In this document: in pieces, positions 14,282 through 22,742 of the stretch
Position numbering within the stretch: position 1 is the first letter of the stretch
Layout: every line of letters begins with the position of its first letter
Source of the DNA: Actinomycetota bacterium
GTDB taxonomy: Bacteria; Actinomycetota; AC-67
DNA length: 26,819 nt
Direction of reading: 5' to 3'
Assembly: GCA_041658565.1 (NCBI GenBank)
Contig: JBAZZY010000032.1
Location: forward strand, 1 to 26,819
Notes under the pieces: model-generated
The model's database searches: none
What the model was told of the DNA's origin: nothing
The model's input: the letters and a program-made list of their open reading frames with translations, nothing else
Translations under genes and position numbers: made by a program

Positions 14282-15550
14282 ATGTCGGTCCTCGTCGTCG
14301 GACTCAACTATCGGGGTGCGCCGGTTGACCTCCTCGAGCGGTTCGCGTTCGCTCATGCTGAATTGCCTACGGCATTGCCCGCCGCCGCCTCGCACGAGGG
14401 GGTGCGAGAGGTGGCCATCCTGTCGACGTGCAACCGCACGGAGGTCTACGCGACCGTCACTGGGTTCCATGCTGGGCTTTCGGCCTTGCGCCGCTTTCTA
14501 TCGACCTACCACGACGTCCCTTTGGAAGGGTTCGCGGATCGTCTGTACTCGCTTTACGGTGAGGATGCCGTGGGTCATCTGTTCGGAGTTGCCGCCGGCG
14601 TGGATTCGATGGTTCTTGGAGAGCCGCAGATCCTTGCTCAAGTGCGGCGGGCCTTTGGCGCGGCGGATGAGCACGGCTCTGTGGGCACGACGCTGTCGGC
14701 GCTGTTTCGCAGAGCCATAAGCGTCGGTCGCAGGGCGCGCGCCGAGACCGATATCGAACGCAGCACGTCGACGCTGGCGCACGCGGCTGCCTCGATGGCA
14801 ACCAAGACGCTCGGAGGGCTGTCGGGACGGACGGTGCTCGTCATTGGGGCCGGCGAGATGGGCGATCTCGCTGCGATGTCCCTGGCGAAGGAAGGCATGA
14901 CGGTCATTGTGGCGAACCGCACGGTCGAGCATGCCCGGGCGGTGGCCGGGCGCATCGGGGGGCGCGCCGTCGGTCTTGAAGGGATAGCGAAGGTCCTGGT
15001 TGAGGCGGATCTCGTCATCGCGTCGACGGGCAGTCCGCATGCGCTCGTGACCCATGAGGCGGTAGCGGCCGCCATGGCCGCGCGCCCGGCGCGTCCCATG
15101 GTCTTGTTGGATCTCGCGGTGCCCCGCGACATCGAGCCGACGGTTGCGATGATCGCCGGCGCGACGCTCGCCGATATGGACGACGTTCGCGAAGCCGTTG
15201 CGCCCGAAGGGGGACAACTGCTGGAGATTGAGCGTGTTCGGGCGATCATCGGCGAAGAGGTTGAGAAGTTCTCCGCATGGCAGCGCACGCACGCGCTTGC
15301 CCCGCTGCTCTCCGCGCTGCATGGTAAAGCGGAGCGCATTCGGGTCGGCGAGATTCGCCGGGCGGAGCGGGTGTTGGGGGACCTGGGGCCGCGGGAACGT
15401 GATGCGATCGAGGCGCTGACTCGCTCGATTGTGGCGAAGCTGTTGCATCACCCGGTCACCGAGCTGAAGGCTCGAGCCGGGACGTCTGAGGGTGAGTTGC
15501 TGGCGCGCGCCCTGCGGACGCTTCACGCGCTGGATGGAGGGAACGACTGA
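14282..15550 (+). CDS. hemA: Glutamyl-tRNA reductase
   Basis: A 422-residue protein that catalyses the NADPH-dependent reduction of glutamyl-tRNA to glutamate-1-semialdehyde, the first committed step of the C5 tetrapyrrole pathway. The catalytic Cys50 is in ILSTCNRTEVYA. GEPQILAQVRRAF (about 114-126) and RRAISVGRRARAET follow, then the NADPH-binding VLVIGAGEMGDLAA (about 183-196) and LLDLAVPRDIEP. The C-terminal dimerisation helices end the protein. Length is normal for the family. Its stop overlaps the hemC start (TGATG). With hemL five genes later it forms the complete ALA-forming route, so no ALA synthase is needed. Confidence 0.97.
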   Translation: MSVLVVGLNYRGAPVDLLERFAFAHAELPTALPAAASHEGVREVAILSTCNRTEVYATVTGFHAGLSALRRFLSTYHDVPLEGFADRLYSLYGEDAVGHLFGVAAGVDSMVLGEPQILAQVRRAFGAADEHGSVGTTLSALFRRAISVGRRARAETDIERSTSTLAHAAASMATKTLGGLSGRTVLVIGAGEMGDLAAMSLAKEGMTVIVANRTVEHARAVAGRIGGRAVGLEGIAKVLVEADLVIASTGSPHALVTHEAVAAAMAARPARPMVLLDLAVPRDIEPTVAMIAGATLADMDDVREAVAPEGGQLLEIERVRAIIGEEVEKFSAWQRTHALAPLLSALHGKAERIRVGEIRRAERVLGDLGPRERDAIEALTRSIVAKLLHHPVTELKARAGTSEGELLARALRTLHALDGGND

Positions 15551-16464
15551 TGCCCCGAAGTGTCCTCAGGGTCGGAACTCGCGGAAGTGCGCTCGCCTTG
15601 GCCCAGGCCGAAACCGTGCGTCGCGCGGTTGGGTCGGTGATCACTCATCGCAACTTCGAGTTGGTCCCGATGACGACCAAAGGAGACCAACTCGAAGGAG
15701 ATCTCGCGCCGCTCGGAGGCAAGGGGCTGTTCGTCACCGAGATCGAGGAGGCCCTCGCGTCCGGGAAGATCGACCTTGCGGTTCACAGCGCGAAGGACTT
15801 GCCTGCAGCGTCTGCCCCGGGTGTCTTGCTGGGGTGCGTTCCCAAGCGTGAGGACCCCCGCGACGCATTGCTGACGCGCTCCGGCGGAGGCCTCGCGTCG
15901 CTGCAGTCGGGCTCTACGATCGGGACGGCGTCGCTGCGTCGTCGCACGCAGATCCTCGCGCTCGGAAGGGGATTCGTTCCGGTTCCGATGCGTGGCAACG
16001 TCGACACGCGGCTGCGCAAGTTGTCCAACGGAGAGGCGCATGCGCTGATCGTTGCGCTGGCCGGTCTCAAGCGAATGGGGCGGGCGGACCGCGTCGTCGA
16101 GGTTCTCTCGATCGACGTGATGCTTCCCGCGCCGGGTCAGGGTGCGCTTGCGGTGCAGTGTCGTGCGAACGACAAGATGATGAAAGCGGCGCTCGCGCAG
16201 CTTGAAGACCCAGCGTCTCGCCGGGCATTGGAGGCAGAGCGCGCGTTCATGATTGCGCTTGGTGGGGACTGTAACGTCCCGCTGGCCGCCCTCGCAGAGA
16301 CGACTCCGGAGCGGATTCGGCTGCGGGGTCTGGTCGGCTCCTTGGATGGAAAGCGCATCATCACCGACCAGGTCGAGGGCGTGGATCCGGAGAAGACCGG
16401 TCTGGAGTTGGCCGAGCGATTGCGCGCGCGCGGTGCGGACGAGATCATCGCGGAGGTTCGCTGA
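15550..16464 (+). CDS. hemC: Porphobilinogen deaminase (hydroxymethylbilane synthase)
   Basis: A 304-residue protein of standard length. RVGTRGSALALAQA opens the enzyme. Catalytic Asp83 is in AVHSAKDLP, GTASLRRRTQIL contributes substrate-binding arginines, RGNVDTRLRKL follows, and Cys241 in LGGDCNVPLAA carries the dipyrromethane cofactor by thioether linkage. It polymerises four porphobilinogen molecules to hydroxymethylbilane. It overlaps both hemA upstream and the cobA/hemD fusion downstream by a shared A of TGATG, so the three are tightly coupled. Confidence 0.97.
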   Translation: MPRSVLRVGTRGSALALAQAETVRRAVGSVITHRNFELVPMTTKGDQLEGDLAPLGGKGLFVTEIEEALASGKIDLAVHSAKDLPAASAPGVLLGCVPKREDPRDALLTRSGGGLASLQSGSTIGTASLRRRTQILALGRGFVPVPMRGNVDTRLRKLSNGEAHALIVALAGLKRMGRADRVVEVLSIDVMLPAPGQGALAVQCRANDKMMKAALAQLEDPASRRALEAERAFMIALGGDCNVPLAALAETTPERIRLRGLVGSLDGKRIITDQVEGVDPEKTGLELAERLRARGADEIIAEVR

Positions 16465-18041
16465 TGGCGGCCCGGAAGCCTGTTGGTTCGGTCGCACTGG
16501 TCGGCGCGGGTCCGGGCGATCCGGGGTTAATTACGGTTCGCGGACTCGCACTTCTGCGCGGTGCCGAGGTCGTGGTCTACGACCGGCTTGGATCGTCGGC
16601 GTTGATGGCGCACGTGCGTCCCGGCGCCGAGCAGATTTACGTCGGCAAGCAGGCCGGGCGACACGTCAAGACGCAGGACCAGATCGGGCAGATCCTGCTG
16701 GACAAGGCGCGGGAAGGAAAGACCGTTGTTCGGTTGAAGGGCGGAGATCCGTTCGTGTTTGGCCGCGGCGGCGAAGAGGCGGAGTTGTTGGTTGCCGCTG
16801 GGGTGCCGTTTGAGGTAGTGCCGGGCGTTACATCGGCGATCGCAGGGCCGGGTGCGGCCGGGATTCCGGTCACGCATCGCGATGCTGCCGCATCGCTCGT
16901 GATCGCCACTGCGCACGAGGCCCCGGGCAAGGCCGGGTCACGTCTGAACTGGAACGCGGTCGCAGCCGCCGACACGGCGGTCTTGTTGATGGGCGTCGAG
17001 CGCCTTCCGGCCGTTGCTGAGGCATTGATGGCGGCAGGGAAGAGCGGAGAGACTCCCGCCGCGGTGATTCAGGAGGCGACGCTTCCTTCTCAGCGGACGG
17101 TCACGGCGCCGCTGTCCAAGATCGCCGGCGTCGCGAAGCGCGCGGGGATCCACGCTCCGGCAATCACGATCGTCGGAGATGTTGTTCGCCTGCGCGATGT
17201 TCTGGGTGGACGCGACCAACGGCCGCTGTCGGGCGCGCGCGTGTTGGTCACCCGGACTCGCGAGCAGGCCTCCGACTTGTCTCGAATCCTTCAGGAACTT
17301 GGCGCCGACGTCGTCGAGGCTCCTGCTATCAGTATCGAGCCGCCGCGCTCTTGGGCGCCGGTGGACCGTGCAGTTCGTCGACTCGCCGATGGCGGGTACG
17401 CGTGGGTCGTCTTCACCAGCGTGAACGGCGTGCGTTTGTTTGCCGGGCGGCTTCGTGAGGCGGGGCTCGACGCGCGCGCATTTGCGGGCGCGCGCGTGTG
17501 CGCGGTGGGGCCGGCGACCGCCGAGGCGCTCTCATCGATGGGGATCGCGGCTGATCTGGTTCCTTCGACGTTTACGACCGAGGCGGTCGGCGCTGAGTTC
17601 CCGAAGGGGAGCGGTCGCGTGCTGCTGGCGCGCGCCGACAAGGTCGAGCCCGGCCTGGATGAAGCGCTCGTTTCCAAGGGCTGGACCGTGGACAAGGCGA
17701 CCGTGTACCGGCTGGCCGGCGGATCGCGGATTGCCCCGGAAATCCGACGCGCGGTGCTCGGCGGCGACATCGGCGTGATCACCTTCGCCAGCGGCGGAAC
17801 CGTTGCTGCATTTATGCGTCTTCTCAAGCAGGCGCCTCCGCGCACCACGAAGATCGTTTGTATCGGGCCGGTGACCGCGAAGGCTGCGCGCGCGGCCGGA
17901 CTGCGTGTCTCGGCGGTAGCGTCGCCGCACACGATTCCGGGTCTCGCTGCGGCGGTCTTGGATGTCGCGGGGAAGAAGGCGCCGAAAGGTCGAAGGACCG
18001 CGCCCTCCAAGCGCCCCGCCCGCCCCGCGCCCAAGCGATAG
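16464..18041 (+). CDS. hemD: Uroporphyrinogen-III C-methyltransferase / uroporphyrinogen-III synthase fusion
   Basis: A 525-residue two-domain enzyme. Residues about 5-245 are a SUMT (CobA-type) SAM methyltransferase: VGAGPGDPGLITVRGLALL, VVYDRLG, VRLKGGDPFVFGRGGEEAE and PGVTSAIAGPGAAGIPVTHRD are the family signatures. Residues about 250-500 are uroporphyrinogen-III synthase: LSGARVLVTRTREQASDLS, WVVFTSVNGVRLF, AVGPATAEAL, and the late VITFASGGTVAAFM and IGPVTAKAARAAGL. The synthase closes hydroxymethylbilane to uroporphyrinogen III. The methyltransferase diverts it to precorrin-2 for siroheme or cobalamin. The same fusion is known in actinobacterial and other hemD loci. The last 20 or so residues are a Lys/Arg/Pro/Ala-rich tail without an obvious fold. 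Confidence 0.95.
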   Translation: MAARKPVGSVALVGAGPGDPGLITVRGLALLRGAEVVVYDRLGSSALMAHVRPGAEQIYVGKQAGRHVKTQDQIGQILLDKAREGKTVVRLKGGDPFVFGRGGEEAELLVAAGVPFEVVPGVTSAIAGPGAAGIPVTHRDAAASLVIATAHEAPGKAGSRLNWNAVAAADTAVLLMGVERLPAVAEALMAAGKSGETPAAVIQEATLPSQRTVTAPLSKIAGVAKRAGIHAPAITIVGDVVRLRDVLGGRDQRPLSGARVLVTRTREQASDLSRILQELGADVVEAPAISIEPPRSWAPVDRAVRRLADGGYAWVVFTSVNGVRLFAGRLREAGLDARAFAGARVCAVGPATAEALSSMGIAADLVPSTFTTEAVGAEFPKGSGRVLLARADKVEPGLDEALVSKGWTVDKATVYRLAGGSRIAPEIRRAVLGGDIGVITFASGGTVAAFMRLLKQAPPRTTKIVCIGPVTAKAARAAGLRVSAVASPHTIPGLAAAVLDVAGKKAPKGRRTAPSKRPARPAPKR

Positions 18042-18048
18042 GAGCGTG

Positions 18049-19032
18049 ATGGCTGAGTTCCCGATCGTACGCATGCGGCGGCTGCGACGAACACCGACGC
18101 TCCGACGCATGGTTCGTCGAACGCAACTCGGTATTGACGATCTCGTTGCTCCGCTGTTCGTGAAGGAGGGCATTGCCGATCCTGAGCCGATCGGCGCGAT
18201 GCCCGGGCAGGTTCAGCACACGGTCGAGTCGCTGCGCAAGGAAGCCGGAGAGATGGTCGCGCTCGGCATCCCCGCTGTGATCCTTTTCGGGATCCCGTCG
18301 GCGAAGGACGCCGCCGGGTCCGGCGCGGATGCTGCGGACGGCATCGTGCAGCGCGCGCTCCGTGCGCTGCGGGTCGACCTCGGTGACGACCTCGTGCTGA
18401 TGGCCGATCTGTGCCTATGCGAGTACACCGACCACGGGCATTGCGGCGTCGTCTCAGGGGGCCGCGTGGACAACGACGCAACGCTGGAGCGCTATGCGTC
18501 GGCGGCCCGCGCGCAGGCCGAGGCAGGTGCCGACGTCGTGGCGCCGAGCGGCATGATGGACGGACAGGTGGCGGCGATTCGCGGCGCGCTCGACGGTGCG
18601 GGGTTCGTTGACACCGCAGTGCTTGCCTATGCCGCGAAGTACGCCAGTGCCTTCTACGGACCGTTCCGTGAAGCCGCGGAATGTGCGCCGAAGTTCGGGA
18701 ATCGCGCCGCTTACCAGATGGACGCAGGCAACGCGGCCGAAGCGGTGCGCGAAGCCGAGTTGGACGTCGCCGAAGGCGCCGATGCGGTGATGGTCAAGCC
18801 CGGATTGCCCTATCTGGACATCGTGCGCGCGCTACGCGAGGCGGTTGAGGTTCCGGTTGCGGCTTACAACGTCAGCGGCGAGTACTCGATGATCAAGGCC
18901 GCCGCCGCGGCAGGATGGCTGGACGAGCGTGCTGCGATGTTTGAGTCGCTGACGGCAATCAAGCGCGCCGGTGCCGACTTCATTCTCACGTACTTCGCGA
19001 AGGACGCGGCCGCCGCGTTGCGTGAGTCGTAG
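18049..19032 (+). CDS. hemB: Delta-aminolevulinic acid dehydratase (porphobilinogen synthase)
   Basis: A 327-residue protein of normal length that condenses two ALA molecules to porphobilinogen. Active-site lysines are Lys197 (YAAKYASAFYGPFREA) and Lys250 (VMVKPGLPYLDIV, Schiff base). Cys122, Cys124 and Cys132 in DLCLCEYTDHGHCG form the catalytic zinc site, so this is a Zn-type rather than Mg-only enzyme. PLFVKEG and MMDGQVAAIR are further family blocks. ATG 18049 has AGGAG directly upstream, 8 bases after the hemD stop. hemL follows 21 bases downstream. Confidence 0.97.
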   Translation: MAEFPIVRMRRLRRTPTLRRMVRRTQLGIDDLVAPLFVKEGIADPEPIGAMPGQVQHTVESLRKEAGEMVALGIPAVILFGIPSAKDAAGSGADAADGIVQRALRALRVDLGDDLVLMADLCLCEYTDHGHCGVVSGGRVDNDATLERYASAARAQAEAGADVVAPSGMMDGQVAAIRGALDGAGFVDTAVLAYAAKYASAFYGPFREAAECAPKFGNRAAYQMDAGNAAEAVREAELDVAEGADAVMVKPGLPYLDIVRALREAVEVPVAAYNVSGEYSMIKAAAAAGWLDERAAMFESLTAIKRAGADFILTYFAKDAAAALRES

Positions 19033-19053
19033 AACCGACGGAGGGGCAAAACG

Positions 19054-20337
19054 ATGAGTGAATCCGAGAACCTGTTTGCGCGCGCGCGCGCCGTGATCCC
19101 CGGCGGCGTGAATTCCCCGGTGCGCGCGTTCGGTGCTGTGGGTGGGACGCCCCGGGTCATCGCGCGCGCCTGCGGCGCGCGCCTCTTTGATGTCGACGGC
19201 GCCGAGTTGCTTGACTACGTGATGAGCTACGGCGCGATCATTCTTGGGCACGCGGATCCGCGCATCGTGGAGACCGTTCGCAACGCGGTGGCGCTGGGCT
19301 CGTCCTACGGCGCGCCCACCGAAGCGGAAGTTCTCCTGGCGGAGCGCATCGCGGGGCTCGTGCCCGGGATCGAGAAGGTGCGCATGGTGTCCTCGGGCAC
19401 GGAGGCCGTGATGAGCGCCGTGCGACTGGCGCGCGCCGTTACGGGGCGACCGAAGATCGTGAAGTTCGCCGGCTGCTACCACGGACATTCGGACGCCATG
19501 CTGGCGCGCGCCGGATCCGGCTTGGCGACGCTCGGCATTCCCGGTACTCCCGGAGTCACCGAAGGTGCGACCGCCGACACGATCGTCTTGCCCTACAACG
19601 ACCAGGGGGCCGCGGACGCGGCTTTTGCTGAGATGGGCGAGCAAATCGCCGGCGTCATCATTGAACCGCTTGCCGCGAACATGGGGGTCGTGCCGGCCGA
19701 TCTCGGGTTTTTGCAGGCCTTGCGCGCGCGCTGCTCCGGTGCCGGTGCGTTGCTGATCTTCGACGAGGTGATCACCGGGTTCCGGCTGGGGCTCGGCGGC
19801 GCGCAGCAGCGATATGGCATTACTCCGGACCTGACGTGTCTCGGCAAGATCATCGGCGGAGGGTTGCCGGTCGGTGCGTTCGGTGGGCCGGCGCGCGTAA
19901 TGGACCAGCTCGCGCCCGACGGGCCTGTGTACCAGGCCGGCACGCTCAGTGGGAACCCACTGGCGATGGCGGCCGGGTTGGCGGTGCTTGACGCGCTCGT
20001 TGCCGATCCGCCGTACGAGCGACTCGAGCGCACCGCGACCTTATTGTGTGAGGCGATTGCGGAGGCGTCGATTGGAGCCGGCGTGCCGGTCACCGTGAAT
20101 CGCGAAGGGTCGGTTTTCTCGGCGTTCTTCCTGGGGGAGCCGGTGACCGACTATGACGTGGCCGGCCGTCAGGACGCGGCCGCCTATGCGCGCTTCTTCC
20201 ACGCGATGTTGGCGCGCGGCATCAATCTCGCACCGGGTGCGTTCGAAGCCTGGTTTGTGTCGGCGGCGCACACTCCGGCAGACATCGATCGGACGGCAGT
20301 CGCGATCGAAGAGGCAATCCTGGAGTCGCGCGGTTAG
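19054..20337 (+). CDS. hemL: Glutamate-1-semialdehyde 2,1-aminomutase
   Basis: A 427-residue class-III aminotransferase that isomerises glutamate-1-semialdehyde to ALA. The N-terminal PGGVNSPVRAFGAVGGTP is diagnostic for HemL. PLP contacts include SSGTEAVMSAVRLAR (113-127), the Asp of LLIFDEVITGFR and Lys265 in CLGKIIGGGLPVGAFGG. The ATG is preceded by GGAGG. It ends the heme operon, and its TAG overlaps the TAA of the converging gene on the other strand by four bases of shared coding sequence (20334-20337), leaving no room for a terminator between them. Confidence 0.97.
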   Translation: MSESENLFARARAVIPGGVNSPVRAFGAVGGTPRVIARACGARLFDVDGAELLDYVMSYGAIILGHADPRIVETVRNAVALGSSYGAPTEAEVLLAERIAGLVPGIEKVRMVSSGTEAVMSAVRLARAVTGRPKIVKFAGCYHGHSDAMLARAGSGLATLGIPGTPGVTEGATADTIVLPYNDQGAADAAFAEMGEQIAGVIIEPLAANMGVVPADLGFLQALRARCSGAGALLIFDEVITGFRLGLGGAQQRYGITPDLTCLGKIIGGGLPVGAFGGPARVMDQLAPDGPVYQAGTLSGNPLAMAAGLAVLDALVADPPYERLERTATLLCEAIAEASIGAGVPVTVNREGSVFSAFFLGEPVTDYDVAGRQDAAAYARFFHAMLARGINLAPGAFEAWFVSAAHTPADIDRTAVAIEEAILESRG

Positions 20338-21104
20338 GCGAACGCCGGATGCCCTTCGGCTTCCTCCCGCTTCTGCGCGCGCTCGAACCGCGCCAACAGC
20401 CACAGGTGCGCCGCGAACACAATGACGGAGACGATTAGGAAGTACGCCGCGTACAGGAAGACGAGCCCCTTGTTGCGGTAGGCGAACACCGTCGTTTGTG
20501 GGTGAGTGTCCGTCGCCGGGATCACGGCTCCGAACAGCAATGTGTTTCCCGATTGGAGGTAGCGAACCTTGGCGGCAGGGAGGGCTGATTGGTCGGGCGA
20601 TGCGGGCGGCACGCCTTGTGCGCGAAAAGCCCAATCTTGAGGAGTCTTCGCTTTCGTTCCCTGCGCTGCGCCGAGCCGGGCGAGCGATGTTTCGACAACA
20701 GACCGAACGTTCTCGAACTCGCCTCCGGAAGCGATCTTCCCAGGGTAGGTCCCGCCGACTGCATCCCATCCGCCGGGGAAAAGCGCGACCTGTTCTGCGA
20801 AGTCCTCTTGGGCGATTTGGCTCGTCGGCGTGAACGGAATCCACGCCGGCTCGCGACCGCGTGGCCCCGTCGCCGTCGTCGTTCCCGGAGCCCCGAACAG
20901 CCACAAGGACGACAGGATGATCATCCAAATCCCCAGCGACACCATCAGTACTAGGTAACCCAGGCGCGTGCCGAGGTTTGACGCGAGAAGGATGTAGATG
21001 CTCCCGACCAGCACGACTACCGCGATGACCAGCGAGAGCACGGCCGGGAAGCCGACGAAGCACCCGTCGCATGCGATCGGCGCGAAATACCCCAGGGCTG
21101 CCAT
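20334..21104 (-). CDS. Membrane protein of the b6-type quinol oxidase operon, unknown function
   Basis: A 256-residue protein, last gene of the seven-gene respiratory operon, starting 2 bases after the diheme cytochrome stop. It has two N-terminal transmembrane helices (about 18-42 and 48-70), a 130-residue domain probably outside the membrane, and a C-terminal helix (about 214-236) followed by a charged tail (RFERAQKREEAE). A Cys12-x2-Cys15 pair precedes the first helix. I see no heme or FeS motif and do not recognise the family. Its place in the operon suggests an accessory or assembly subunit of the complex. Confidence 0.75.
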   Translation of the reverse strand: MAALGYFAPIACDGCFVGFPAVLSLVIAVVVLVGSIYILLASNLGTRLGYLVLMVSLGIWMIILSSLWLFGAPGTTTATGPRGREPAWIPFTPTSQIAQEDFAEQVALFPGGWDAVGGTYPGKIASGGEFENVRSVVETSLARLGAAQGTKAKTPQDWAFRAQGVPPASPDQSALPAAKVRYLQSGNTLLFGAVIPATDTHPQTTVFAYRNKGLVFLYAAYFLIVSVIVFAAHLWLLARFERAQKREEAEGHPAFA

Positions 21105-21106
21105 GG

Positions 21107-21979
21107 CTACTTCTCCTGAATGCTCTCGATGAACCGGACGAGCGCTTCTACCGCGCCGTCACCGAGCGCGGCCCACGAGGGCATCGACGGGCGCTCGACG
21201 TTGACCCGTCCCTTGCGAATTGTGGTCTTTAGATCTTCCGGAGTCATGCGCTGCAGGGCAACGCGGAGGTTGGGTCCAACGCCACCCTCGCCGTTGGTTC
21301 CGTGACAGACTGCACAGTTCGAAGAGAAGATCTGAGCGCCATCGGTGCCTGGTTCTTTCGGGAAGTCCTCTTGAATGCTCTGCAGGTAAGCCACGATGTT
21401 GGAGACCTGATGGCTGTTCAGTGGGCCTCCGAAGGCCAGCGCCCACGTGGGCATCGGCGTTCCGGGGCGTCCGTGGTTGATCGTGTCGGACAACAACTGC
21501 GTGATCTCGTCTTGGCGGCGCCCGGCCTGGAGGTAGCGCGAGTAGGCGTACTTGAGCGGAGGTACCGCGTAGTCGTGTGCGACGCCCCTGATGAGGACTT
21601 GGCGAATTCCGCCTCCAGCGTCCGGTCCATGGCACTGGGCGCACAAACTGACGAACGACGCCTTGCCTTCCTCGATGCCGGCGTTTGCGATCGCAGTGCG
21701 TTTCTCGGCCATGCGTTTGGGCTCGCGGAGCCAGTAGGCGGGGATCCACAGGGCGATGATCAGGGCCGCGAAGAAGGACCACACGAGGTAGTTCAGCAGG
21801 ACTCGGTGCTCGAGTTCCTCGTCTGACGGGCCGGGTCGCGCTCCCCACGGGACTTTCGCAGTTCGCCGTCGGCCGGGTTGGTTCCAGGAACTCGCCAGCA
21901 GCAACAGCCCGAAGATCGCCAGCCCTCCAATCACGACCAGGGCGGTGCCGGCCTGAGCATCTATGGCGAACGGAATCAC
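21107..21979 (-). CDS. Membrane-anchored diheme cytochrome c
   Basis: A 290-residue protein with two class-I cytochrome c domains. Two transmembrane helices (about 12-31 and 61-84) anchor the N-terminus. Heme sites are Cys113-Ala-Gln-Cys116-His117 and Cys222-Ala-Val-Cys225-His226. Met176 (GTPMPTWA) and Met266 (PSMPSWA) are likely sixth ligands. The domains sit outside the membrane and would take electrons from the Rieske centre, replacing the single cytochrome c1 or f. Diheme c partners are known in actinobacterial QcrC and in heliobacteria; anchoring by two N-terminal helices with a 29-residue basic linker is notable. The start is GTG 21979, preceded by AGGGGGGA. Confidence 0.9.
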   Translation of the reverse strand: MIPFAIDAQAGTALVVIGGLAIFGLLLLASSWNQPGRRRTAKVPWGARPGPSDEELEHRVLLNYLVWSFFAALIIALWIPAYWLREPKRMAEKRTAIANAGIEEGKASFVSLCAQCHGPDAGGGIRQVLIRGVAHDYAVPPLKYAYSRYLQAGRRQDEITQLLSDTINHGRPGTPMPTWALAFGGPLNSHQVSNIVAYLQSIQEDFPKEPGTDGAQIFSSNCAVCHGTNGEGGVGPNLRVALQRMTPEDLKTTIRKGRVNVERPSMPSWAALGDGAVEALVRFIESIQEK

Positions 21980-21998
21980 AAGTCCCCCCTGTGCGTCG

Positions 21999-22736
21999 TC
22001 AATGGTGGCTCCCGGCCGGCGTTACGCAGAACGGTCCTTCGGGATTCTGCCCGGTTGTGTTGGTCCCGCGGGATGGCCCCGTCTCGATGATGCCGGTGTT
22101 GACCTTCAGCGAGGAGCCCTCGGCCTTGATCGGGAAGCGGTCGAGTCCTCGGGGAGCCGGGCCTTGCTGGTACTCGCCGGCGCGGTTGTACTTGGATCCG
22201 TGGCATGGGCACTCGAACCACTGCGACGCCTGACAGAACGGAACGCGACACCCCAGGTGCACGCATCGCTGATACAGAGCCATCAAGCCGTCTGCGACGA
22301 GTCCTTTCGACGTGTAGATGCCGTCGACGTCTTGCGCTGGGTCGTATTCGACGAGATAGAAGCGACCTGGAGCGTAGTAAAAGGGCAGCTTTGTGGATCG
22401 AATCTGTGCCTTGATGTCGTCGGCGCTCATCGCCAGTGTGATCTCGCCGCCGAAGCCTCCCGACAGGCTTGGCCACAGGAAGGCGAGGCTTCCAAGTCCG
22501 AACCCTTCGAACATGGCGAATCCGAAGGCCGCTCCCAGCGCCTTTCGGAAGAACGCCCGCCGGGTCATTTGCCTGGGCCGGCCGAGAAACGGTTTCCTCG
22601 GACCTCCGGTGGATGTTCCCGACGAGCGGAACAGCCCCGCGACGTTGATCGCCATCAGTCCGAATCCTGCAACGGCAATTGCGCCGGCCAGGCCGATGAT
22701 GACCCACTGTGCTCCTGTAGCGCCCAATGTTCGCAT
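21999..22736 (-). CDS. Rieske [2Fe-2S] protein
   Basis: A 245-residue protein. A first hydrophobic helix spans about 11-35, then a twin-arginine motif (TRRAFFRK, 58-65) starts a second helix (about 66-90), so folding and export probably use the Tat system. The cluster site is Cys158-x-His160 in CVHLGC and Cys176-x2-His179 in CPCHGS, with Cys163 and Cys178 positioned for the usual disulfide. An additional Cys168 lies between them. It oxidises quinol at the Qo site with cytochrome b and passes electrons to the diheme cytochrome c. The ATG at 22736 has AGGTGAT just upstream; a GTG two codons earlier is an alternative. Confidence 0.92.
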   Translation of the reverse strand: MRTLGATGAQWVIIGLAGAIAVAGFGLMAINVAGLFRSSGTSTGGPRKPFLGRPRQMTRRAFFRKALGAAFGFAMFEGFGLGSLAFLWPSLSGGFGGEITLAMSADDIKAQIRSTKLPFYYAPGRFYLVEYDPAQDVDGIYTSKGLVADGLMALYQRCVHLGCRVPFCQASQWFECPCHGSKYNRAGEYQQGPAPRGLDRFPIKAEGSSLKVNTGIIETGPSRGTNTTGQNPEGPFCVTPAGSHH

Positions 22737-22742
22737 GATCAC

